Positions 1 to 11,100 of a stretch of 64,000 bases of DNA are shown piece by piece; position 1 is the first letter of the stretch, and each line of letters starts with the position of its first letter. The stretch covers positions 1,180,001-1,244,000 of the forward strand of contig NC_092578.1 of assembly GCF_037975245.1 (NCBI RefSeq). Reading direction: 5' to 3'. The position numbers and the translations under genes are program-made. Below the pieces are notes generated by a model. It did not search any database and was not told the origin of the DNA. It saw only the letters and a program-made list of their open reading frames with translations. The stretch is from Apostichopus japonicus. Lineage: Eukaryota > Echinodermata > Holothuroidea > Aspidochirotida > Stichopodidae.

Positions 1-299
1 TCAATCAGGGAATAATTTAGTGTTCTTATATTTGTAGCCTTTAATCGAAGGCTCTGGATATTTTCTCCCATTCAGTGCTGTATTTCCTGTGAAGAAAACT
101 GCTATACATCGTTGCACTTGTGTAGCAGTTGTAGAGCATTTTGCGATGTGATACTGGATAAATAATTCCCTCTATTCATAAGTTTATAAGAAGGTTTAAT
201 TTTTTTTTTTTTTTTTTTACTGTCAGAAATTTGTAGTAAGCCTAGTCTCTGATGACCTTTACCTGGAATGGATTAATTCTTTCTTTGATTAAAAGGAAC

Positions 300-965
300 A
301 TCAACTTTTTAAGTTTTGTTTTGTGACCAAATGCATGGGTCTGCTCTCTTATCTCATCCCATCTGGATTTCTGTAACTCTCTTTCCATGAATCTTCCAGA
401 CTATCAACTGAGTTGCCTTCAAGGTGTTCAAAACTCAGCAGCTGGACCGGTTGCACTGACAAAACCTACATCCCACATCTCGCCAGTTATCCGTACACTG
501 CACTGGCTACCTCTTTGCCAGCGCATTCTCTTCAAGACTCTCCTCCTTGTTTTTCATTCTCTTCATGGCACTTCACCTTCATACATTCAAGAACGCATTC
601 ATCCGTATCAACCTACACGACAGCTTTGCTCCGGCACCAACACAGGGCTCTTGCACATTCCACGGACACAACAATCTTGGGGACACCGATCCTTTTCTGC
701 ATCTGGGCCATCCCTCTAGAACGCGCTCCCTCCTAGCGTTCGGCAGGAAAGCAGCTCCCTCACCCACTTCAAGTCTCAACTGAAATCTTTCCTTTTTGTC
801 AACGCTTAACTATGTTTGATTAACTCTATGTTGCTACTTTTCATTTCATGAGCGAGTCTGTACAGTATAGTTCAAAGTCTTTCTCATTACCTGCGCCAGG
901 AGTGTCATGTTGATAGATATGGCGCGTTATAAGCGGGCACTTCGTTATTTATTATTACATATTTT
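300..965 (+). mobile_element. Degenerate CR1/L2-like LINE tail (copy 1)
   Basis: Forward-frame fragments between about 387 and 780 read like the C-terminal end of a non-LTR retrotransposon reverse transcriptase: a 'LQGVQNSAAGP' segment, then 'ISPVIRTLHWLPLCQRILFK', then 'SLHGTSPSYIQERIHPYQP', then 'SFSASGPSLERAPS'. This order (QNSAAR, HWLP, PSYL..Y.PSR, F...GP..WN.LP) is familiar from CR1/L2/Rex-type elements. The frame shifts between the 387 and 413 frames, so it is dead. The tail near 925-960 (a 'ggcgcgttataag' motif followed by ATT repeats) fits the 3' end of such elements. It lies upstream of the first mucin exon seen here, probably in an intron. The family assignment is from memory of the motif pattern. 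Confidence 0.75.
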
Positions 966-973
966 CGCTTCTT

Positions 974-1565
974 TTGCTATTCACAAAATTGGCCGTATAT
1001 GTAGATATCTTGACAGCACATCCAGGAAGAGTGTTGTGCATTGCTATTGTGTCGTCACGCCTCGGTTACTGTAACAGACTTCTCTATGGACTACCGGCAA
1101 CTGAGATAAGCAAAGTTGCAGCGTGTGCAAAACTCACAGCTGCTCTGCTGGTTACTCGAAGCAGGTAGCATGAACATACCAAACCATTTCTTCAAGAACA
1201 TCACGTGCTACCCATTCTAGACCGTATGAAATACAAATTGCAAGGCTTTTAATACAGGGTGGCATGGCACCAATATATCTGACTGGTCTTGTGTCAGAAT
1301 ACCAGCCTTCTCGCTCCTTTTGCTCATCTTCACGGTGTTTGCTTTGTGGGCCATCATCTGTCCGTACCTCCTACTATGGTAGCTGGTCAATTCCGTTGCA
1401 GCTCCAGCAATATAGAACAACCTACCATTTTGTAGTGCAACATCTGTAAACTCCTTCAAACACTCTCTCAAAACTTACTTGCTCAAGGACTGAACTTTTG
1501 TTAAGCGCTCTGTGATTTTTCTATGTGCGGCACCATATAAAGCTACTGTATTATTATTATGATTA
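974..1565 (+). mobile_element. Degenerate CR1/L2-like LINE tail (copy 2)
   Basis: A second broken reverse-transcriptase C-terminus. The frame at 974-1168 contains 'SRLGYCNRLLYGLPATEI' (the usual form is LDYCNSLLYGLP). A frame near 1264-1449 continues with 'GLVSEYQPSRSFCSSS'. The 3' end at about 1502-1560 has the typical 'aagcgctctgtgat', then 'caccatataaa', then ATT-repeat ending. Frameshifts and stops show it is inactive. Its ATT tail ends about 20 bp before the acceptor of the mucin exon at 1584. Confidence 0.75.
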
Positions 1566-1583
1566 TCTTAATTGTCTACATAG

Positions 1584-4500
1584 TGTCTGCACTGGAGGAA
1601 AATGGGATTGCACGACAGACGTATGTGCAGGAGAATGCACAGTGTTTGGCTCAGGTCTTGTAAAATCTTTTGATGGCCGATTGTTTCATAACACACAGCA
1701 GTGTAAATATACGCTGCTTCGCACATATAATAACATAGCCAACCCGTTTGCTGTCTTCATCGATTTGAAAGGGTGTTATGCAGGAAACTCAGGCAGTTAC
1801 TTCAAAGAAGTAGAGACGAGGATCAATGGTGTTGTGTACAAGTGAGTTAACAAAGTATAGTATATCTTTATCTAAATGTGATCAAGATGCCGTGGGTTTT
1901 GGGGTGGGGAAACGGTCTTTCTCACATTGAAATTACATCGCCCAAAATTTATCTTTTATCTAGTAACCATAGGTTGCCATTATGACCATATATAGAGGTT
2001 TTTTGATAACAATGACCCATTGATCAGCCTGTCTACAGCCCTGCCTATGATAATATTGTCTGAGTGTTTCTCAGGAAATTTTGGCAATCTCACCACTTGG
2101 GATCTGACAAAAAATCTTTTACATTTCTTTCCCAAAATAATGTAAAATTATCCTGAATGAATAATAACATACGCTTTTGATTATTATGCGCCCTAGAAAA
2201 GGGTATGTCACAGCTGACTACTTCACTTTTAGCCTAGGTTTAAACAAGTTTACAGAGTACTGGTATTAAAACGATGACTTTATTTCCAAATTTAATTTTG
2301 ATGTGCTACAAATCTTTGAAATTGCGAAACTCAATGGTGATGTCAGTGCAGGTCACATTTCAGTATCACTTTTAGTTTGAGACTAAATATGGCAATAGTC
2401 AAGTAAAGTGGTTGGATTACCTTGTTAAATTGACAGTCTCATCACATTGTGACTTATCAACAAAAGTTTATATCAGTTTGTCAATCTGTTACAAATTTGT
2501 CAATATCATATGTGAGTGTGTGTGTTTTACTTTCTTCTTGTGTACCCTGCTGTTCTTAAAAGAAGAAGAATACTTTTAAATAAGGTATTAGAATTTGTAA
2601 TGAAGACGTCTGCCCAGACTGAGGACAGAATTTTCATTGAGAGGTGACATTCACATTAACATATTTAGTTCAAGGTGAATATCTTGAAAAAAAAAATTGA
2701 AAATCTACCTGACCTCCAAACTTTTATAGGAATATAATTTAACAGCACTAACATTTTTACCTCTACTTATCCTTTTTTTAGCATGATTAAAAAAAAAAAA
2801 TTTGTACTCATTTGTTCATTTGTTTGTCAATTTGTTGACAGGTTTGAATCTAACACAGAAGTTAAGGTTGGAAATAATCATGTAAGAATTCCCTACAGTG
2901 GACCTGACGTGGAGATTGAAGCCATGCTCGGCCACATGGTCCAAGTCACAGCATCCTTTGGAATGGTCATAACAATGAGCTTTAAAACTGCCAGATTGTA
3001 CATCAAACTTCTGCCTGAGCATCAAGAACAGGTTTGGTGTAGTTTTAGATTTATCTGTGATTACATAGTAGGAGAGTCCAATATGATCATTTTACTTTGT
3101 ATTGAGAAGTTGCATACCCAAAACAAAGAGCCTATGTTATTGGAATTGGGTTAATCTCATGCTGGTGTGACTCATCAGGGGTTTAAATTCTTTAGAAAAT
3201 GTGTGTGATGGATATGGTTTTATTACTTTTGTTGCTGTGTGGTGGTGGCTTTGATGAATAGGGGATATGGTTTAAATAGTCCTAGCAATTCAGCAGACTT
3301 TGCCTTCAAATTCCCAAGTGGGTATTCTTGGTCCCTAAATTTTTGCAATTGTTTCAACCAAATATGCCCTCTCTCTCCCACTGAATCAATATTGACTTGT
3401 GGCACCAATAAATACTTATTATGCATTCTTATATTTGATGCTGTGGTATAGTTTCCATTTCTGTAAAAATCCACTTGGTAGTTTATCTTATCATAACATG
3501 GTTATCACAATTTTGCAATCTTCTTTCCGAACCCTATAAATACTGGATTGCACCAATTAGCTATTGTCCTTCATTGTTATATTTCATGTGTTGGCTCAGA
3601 ACCCACATGTGATTATTCATTAATTTTATATTGTTTACATTTTTTTACTGAACCAGCTCTAAAGTACATCTCTATGAATAATTTGAGGTGCTAATTGACT
3701 GTAATTTTGTAATATTGTATCTGATGTAGAGGTGCAGGTTCCATTGATAACAATCTTTCCATCAATTTTTACAATATTCTGTCTGAACTCATGGAAGTCA
3801 CCCTCCGTCACCATTTCCCTACCTGTGAAAAAACTTGTGGTAATTCTTGACTGCTGTTTTTGCTATATATTTTTTACAGGTGTTCGGTATGTGTGGTAAC
3901 TTCAATGGCAAAGACCATGATGATAGCACTTACTTTGGATTGCCAATGAACAGCCATGCAGAACTATTTTCGAAATGGGTTTCAGGACCTCCTGCTCACA
4001 GTTGTCTTCCCCGATCCGAGTTTGCAGATCCCCTAGCCTACTACTCTCAGGCTCGTCCAAGAGCAAATAATCTTTGTAATTTCCTCAAGTCAGATGTTTT
4101 TGCTGTAAGTTTAATTGATGCCATATTTATTAAAAGAATTTAATAATTTGTTAGAAAGGCAAATCTGAAATGTCCCGCAAAATCAGCAGAAACATTGATA
4201 CTTATCATGACTTGAAAGTGGAAAATGTTTTTTCTCTGCTTCTTTGCATTGTTAGGGAAGAGAGGTGGGGTGGTGTGGAGCTGGGATGGGGGGGAGGGGG
4301 GAGGGTGAAAGATACTGATTGAGGTTTGATTGCATGATTGATTAATTGTATGGAAAAACCATAGGAACATGGTACTAGAATGGGATTAATTGCTATCCAC
4401 TTTTTTATATAGTATGTGTGTATTAAGTTGTGTACACTGATACATCTCTGTTTTCACTTTGTGGTTGTTTTTCTTTTCATTTTCACGATGGGATTCTTCT

Positions 4501-7500
4501 AATTATCAAACCCAAGGGCTTTACTAGAACGCTTCCTTTTGCCAACATATAATATCACTGTAATTTAATCAAGTATCTACGTCTTATTTTTGTTGACAAA
4601 CAAGCACTTCAATAATGATACTTCTAGAGCAAGAAACCTTTTATTCAGTTTGTGCCATGACTGCCCTAAATTTCTATTTGTCATCATTGCTAATGCCTAA
4701 CTACCACTTTCCACTAAACAATCTACTTTCAGAGTTGTGCTAGACATGTCAACCCTGAAATTTACTTTGACCAATGCCTGAAGGACGTGGTTAGAGGGCA
4801 GATTTGTGGCAGAATGGATAACAACGAGTGCTCATCTTTCGCCGCTTATGGACGTGAATGTGCCTTGAAAGGAGAAAAAATCAACTGGCACAGTTCGACA
4901 GTCTGTGGTAGAGACTTGATCTTGTTGTTTTCGTCTTCCCCCGCCTCTCCCCCCGCCCCCCCCCCCCCCCCGTAATAGTAAGACAGAGACACTAGCACGA
5001 TTACATTCTCCTTGGTAATAGTTTTGGTACCATCCATAGTTGCTTCTTTCTCTTTTCCACAATACAGTGCCATTTAAAAGAGAGAACTTAACAACACCCA
5101 CAGTTAACACTTAGTTTATTCTAGAGTTGTAATACTACAACTACAGGAGTATGAGTAGTATTCTCCTTATAGTGATGATGAGTATAAGCTTAGGCTCTAA
5201 ACAATAGTAACCCACTTAACCTTGCAAGTATGAGTAAACAATCCACAAGGACATACAAGAACAGTCAATTACTGTATCCTATAGGACAGGGTTTCCCTAA
5301 CTTTATTCCCCCACAAACCCCCTGTGGATGTCAGAGTTGTACACGAATCCCCAACTTTTCGAGACACGATCTGAGTCCTTATTGTACTGTCATACGCATA
5401 ACAGTGCTTCGTAAGAGATCAAGTTCATAGTGTAATATTGTAATGAAAAAAACAAGCGATGAACAAATATTTATTTGGAAACTTCAAGACCAGATAACGG
5501 ATTGTACCAGGCATTGATCACCCATCACACACGATGAGACGGATGCTCCTGTTTTTCCTTCACGGCGTTTGATCCCCAGAGCTGTTTTAGAGAGGGCCAC
5601 CCTCATGTTGAGGCCAACGTCAAGGCGTGCCCGCAGCTCTGTTTCCATGACGACCAACTTTTGTACATTACTAAATTACATGATATATCAGATTTTAGTT
5701 CAACAAATAGGACTCTAGTTTTGACTTTCAGAAACGTCTCACGACCCCCCTGGGATATAGACTCATGCACCCCCTGGGGGTTCATGCACCCTAGTTAGGG
5801 AACCCCTGCTATAGGATGAGTATAAACTTGCTACAAATCTTCACACAATATATTGGCACAATCCCTATCCGTGTCTCTCTAACAGAACCACAGTGTCAGG
5901 AGGGTATGGAATGGAGGACAGAGTGCAAAGAGATAGGAGCTACAACTTGTACTGATCTCCGATTAAAGCCCCGGACAGTTGCAGCATGTGCAGATGGATG
6001 CTTCTGTGAAGGAAACAAGGTACATGTATAGAATTTGTTGACTCGATCCTACAATCATAAGATAAGAAGATACTCCACATTCTTTGCAGTTACTTTAAAT
6101 ATAGAAGGTCCTGCATCAGAATATTATAGTTTGCAGTTCCAAGAGTAACATAGGGCTGAATGTACAAATCGTTATACCTCTGGGATGATATGTGATTTTG
6201 TAACAAAGCTTTCCACAAGAAGTGGTCCAAAACTGTTTACATATAGCAAAGATATATTACTCATTCTTCATCCATGCATTTACTAGCTTCAGTTTTAACA
6301 AAATTCTAAAGTGTTAATAGGTAATACTTCCTATGGTATTAGTTACACTGTCTGTAAGTTGAAACCTTAGCACTGTCTGCTTTTCTCTTACAGTGAAACT
6401 GTACATGCTAATGTTGTGTTACATTGGAATTCTCTGTTAGTACTCTTGTTCAACTGTACATGATGCATGGTAATACAGTGTCATACTGGAATTCTGTGTT
6501 ACTAGGCTATAGCAAAGTTCAACCCTGTGGTGGTGGCATATTTCAATTTTTTAGCTCAAATAGAAGGCAGTGAGCTGAATCATGAGCATTATGCTTTCCT
6601 CTTGTGCAACTGCATATGGTAATCCCTGGAATTCCCTGGAATTACCCTGGAATTCCTTGTTAGTAGAGCAAAGTTTAACACTGTAGTTGGGGCCTATTGC
6701 AATTTTTTTGCTCAAATAGGAAGGCATATTGGATGGTCATGAAGATCCAGACCATGTGGTTACTAATAGTTGTCAGCAAGCAATCCTAGCACTATTTGAT
6801 ATTTTAGCATGAAATTACAGTCTTGTGTTTTCGATGACATGAGAGATGGGGGTATAATTTATGGGCAGATTGTTCTAAGGGAATGTTACACAGATTTATG
6901 AAATACAATGTCAACATTTTTTGTTATGTGCAAGTTTGGTATTTCTATTTTAGGTTTTGGATCAAAGGAAAGATATCTGTGTGGAACCTGAATTTTGTCC
7001 GTGTATGTACAAAACTAGGCTCTTCGAAAATGGTGACACCAGAGAATCACAATGTGGCTACTGGTATGTTTCATTATTGATAAAACCTAAATGACTAGAT
7101 CCTATTAAAGCAACTAAAGTGACATTTTGTAATTAAAATTAATAATATTAATAATGAAACTGAAATTTTTGCTGAATTATGTTTCTCCCAACTTTGTGAT
7201 AACATTGCCAACCACTGACAAAAAGAAATTAAGGTGCCTGCATGCATCCTATCGTCTGATACTTTTAAATCGACCGAAATGACACTAGAATTAGTGGGAC
7301 ACAGAATTTTCTGAATTGGACTCCATGATTTCCTCTATCAATAGGAGCACCAAACTAGTTGTAAGCATATACATATATATATCTTGGTGAGATTATGGGG
7401 TATCTATATTTTATAGGAACATTACCATACATTATAAGTTTTGCATATACTTTATAATTAAATATTCATACTACTGAAGGAAGAGATTTTACTCTTTAGG

Positions 7501-8190
7501 CAATTGAGGTGGAATCTTCTGTAATTGAGGAGGGAGGGAGGATGTTTAAGTTAGAAATTATCTTTCTTTGCGATAAAAATTGTTATCAATAAAACAAATA
7601 TTTAGGAGGACAAATATCCAATTAATATTAGTTGGTGGTTGGTAAGCATATCTCTGCCTTTGAACTGTAGTTTCCAAGCTATTGATTTAATGAACTATTT
7701 ACACTATTCAATCTGCAGTACCATTGCTTATTCATCTCATTTTTAATTGATCTAATAAAATGAAAATGAAATGGAAGACTTAAAAACCTATAACCTTCAA
7801 GGAACAGATCAAACTTAAATCCAGAAAAACTGAAACATTCTAACAAATTCTGGTCAGAGTTTTGAACCTATTTTTTGGGATCCAGAAATATTGAATGGGC
7901 AATGATAAAATTAATCATGTTTTTCAAATTTTCATATTTTTTTTTTTTATTATTTCAATTGATGCTTTCACTAATAAATTGATTCAGAGTCCTTGGAAGA
8001 TTGGATCTGAAAGTTAGGTACTGTGAAAATGTGATCAAGTATTTAGTCTGCTGTATTGTACTAGTCTCCTCAAATGATTTATGAAGTAAATGAAACATCG
8101 CAATAATGCCATTTTTTCCCAACTTGTTTTCTGACAGCGAGTGTTCAAGGGGAGACTGGACCTGCTATGATAATGAATGTAACGATACAG
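1584..8190 (+). CDS. Mucin D2-like assembly: VWD, C8, TIL, E
   Basis: Seven exons. The first (1584-1841) starts in the end of the previous module (CTGGKWDC) and enters a VWD domain at '[17 protein letters not shown]'. Exon 2842-3031 is VWD core. Exon 3880-4104 carries the VWD end '[15 protein letters not shown]', including the NFNG...DD loop that binds calcium in this family, and starts the C8 module. Exon 4733-4907 finishes C8; I count eight cysteines across the two exons. Exons 5886-6019 and 6954-7063 make a TIL module ([11 protein letters not shown], then CVEPEFCPC). Exon 8138-8190 closes with '[10 protein letters not shown]', an E/VWC-like ending. In VWF and mucins this assembly is part of the propeptide-type tandem that guides pH-dependent packing. 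The CGLC motif typical of D1/D2 in VWF reads FGMC here. Confidence 0.85.
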
Positions 8191-11100
8191 GTAGGTAATT
8201 AAAATCCTCCAAGATTTATTTAATCAATTAATTAGGGTGCCAAAACAAAGAGAAACTGATCAATAATGTGAGAATTTAAGCCCAAGTTTATTATAGCATG
8301 TCTATGTTGTCTGTAAAAATGACCAAAGTTACCAAAGATCTGCAGTCTTTGAAATCACTGAGAATTCCTTTGAGGATTCTCTGACAGACACTTCTGGGCA
8401 AAGTTTGTTTGGCAGCTTCACACATGTCGTCAACCAATCAAAAAGCTTCTTTGAGGTATTTTCAGCGTCAGTGAAATTGTATCCAAGTCTCCAATATTGA
8501 ATATACTGGAATTACACCTGCGATTTTGCCCTTAATTATCGTAAAACAAGATCTTATTAAACATGTTTCACAACTAGCACATGGATGGAGATATGTTACA
8601 GTGCTATACAAAATATTTGGAGATCTTTCAGCAGGATCATAGGTATTAGGACACAAAGCTGTATCTACGGCACTGTGATGATCAATATGACAGTCCCCTC
8701 TGCAGAAATGCTCAAGATCCCTCCCATGGGTGAGATGGGAGTTATCACCCAAAAATTTGTTGACATTTGTGGAGATTCATACGCCAATTGAAAAATATGC
8801 GCCATAGGTAAAAATTATCTCCTCTAAGAAGTATTGTTTTTATTGTTCTTTGCGAATTCTGCAGTTATTTAGTGTGTAGGAGGAGTTTTAAGTTCTCTTG
8901 TAAGTGTTATAGTTGCAATTTGGACAACACTGTTGTATCTAATATTAGACACAGAGCTACCATTTTACTTATTCAATTATTCTTTTAAACTCACTATTTA
9001 TAGCAATGGACAAATGTCACAATGGCCAAGTATGGAGTGAGTGTACTCAATGCGAGAAGAGTTGCACACATCGAGAAATTGATTGTTTAGAAGGAGAAAC
9101 AGCTGAAGACTGCGACGAAGGTTGCGCTTGTCCTAGCGACCAGGCCTGGGATGGACACCACTGTGTACCTGTAGAAGAATGCCCTTGTATACGAAATGGG
9201 GACAAATATCAGGTCGGAGAAACTGTCGAACAACACTGTCAGAAATGGTATGAATTGTAAACCCTGGGATTATTCAAACTGAAGTTGAACCTTTCTTATC
9301 CAGATCTGATATTTGACTTGGAATCAAAACTGAAATACTGAACATATGTATTGTAGTTCCAGTCTAGTACTCAGAAATCCACTGAACATATGTATTGTAG
9401 TTCCAGTCTAGTACTCAGAAATCCACTGAACATATGTATTGTAGTTCCAGTCTAGTACCCAGAAATCCACTGAACATATGTATTGTAGTTCCAGTCTAGT
9501 ACTCAGAAATCCACTGACCATATGTATTATAGTTCCAGTCTAGTACTCAGAAATCCACTGAACATATGTATTGTAGTTCCAGTCTAGTACTCAGAAATCC
9601 ACTGAACATATGTATTGTAGTTCCAGTCTAGTACTCAGAAATCCACTGAACATATGTATTGTAGTTCCAGTCTAGTACTCAGAAATCCACTGAACATATG
9701 TATTGTAGTTCCAGTCTAGTACTCAGAAATCCACTGAACATATGTATTGTAGTTCCAGTCTAGTACTCAGAAATCCACTGAACATATGTATTGTAGTTCC
9801 AGTCTAGTACTCAGAAATCCACTGAACATATGTATTGTAGTTCCAGTCTAGTACTCAGAAATCCACTGAACATATGTATTGTAGTTCCAGTCTAGTACTC
9901 AGAAATCCACTGACAAGTTTTGTTTTGTTATAATTTGATCCGATTCATTTTTGTTCCATTTATTTCTTTGTGAACAAAAGGGACAAGAGAGTATAACATA
10001 TAAAAGCATATCTTAAATATTAAACATACTCTACCTGTAAGCTTACAGAAAGAAAAGTAAGAAAGGAGAGAAATCCTGGAAATAAAGGGCCTGGAAAAGG
10101 GAAGATGTTGTGTGGTCTTTGGAAAAACACCAACTTTAGAAACACTTCTACTTTGAACCTGTTATGATCTAATGCTTATATCCACTGGAAATCTACTATA
10201 GCGCAAAACAGCATTCCTTGGGAGGTTGTCCATTTCACCATTATCGTGTCAAATAGTACTATTCTATGAACCATTACCACGCCAAACTGAACTCTTTGAC
10301 ACTGCTTATTTGTCCTGGTTCTTTTCTTCAGTGTTTGTACCAGCAATGGATGGGATTGTGATGAAGAACCTTGTACAAGGACATGCAGAACGTGGGGTGA
10401 CCCTCACTACGAAACATTTGATGGTCTTCGCTATGATTTTCAAGGTGAGCTTAATCTTTCATAGCCAAACTCAACTCACCAATTATAGATCTATCTATTG
10501 TTTCATGCTAAGAAAGACAACTTCTTTTCCTATTTGGATAGATCTTGTTGAATATTCATTTCCTGTGCCTAAACCACTACTCTGCTCTAATTTCCTCTAA
10601 TTGTGACTTTGTGAAACAACATGAGCATCTATGTAATCAAACTAAAGGTCTTACAAAACGAAAGACATTTTTTAATACCTTGTATGTATTTTAGATCCTC
10701 CTGCAAGCAGGAACTCCCGAAGAAGCCATCATTGGCTCATCAAAGCCGCAAGCTGACAGAAGTCAGTCTCTTAGATTTATATTTAACATCCATGATTATG
10801 AATTGTCAATTGTCAACAACTCTTTTAACTGGACGACATACATTAATCTTAGAGTCACTCGAACTTGGGACCAAATGATTGAAAGGCATCAGCGTTAACC
10901 ACTGATGTTGATGTGATGTGAGATGGATGATGTATAATTTCTCAGTAGGGCTGTTCACATATAGTCAGTTTTCCCGATATCGCAAGTGACAGACATTTGG
11001 CAAGGTTGTTTGCCTGCAATTAAACTGTGCATACTCAGACATCAGTGTACTATCTGCACCTTTCCAATTCTCAGCTTGACATACAGTAAAAGTGTTTTGT

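Noticed and set aside
8468-8791. Overlapping ORFs of 94 and 68 codons on opposite strands
   Set aside because: Located in the intron 8191-9003; no domain, no splice phase fit to the mucin.
10621-10878. 85-codon ORF in the mucin intron
   Set aside because: It overlaps the minus-strand tRNA-SINE.
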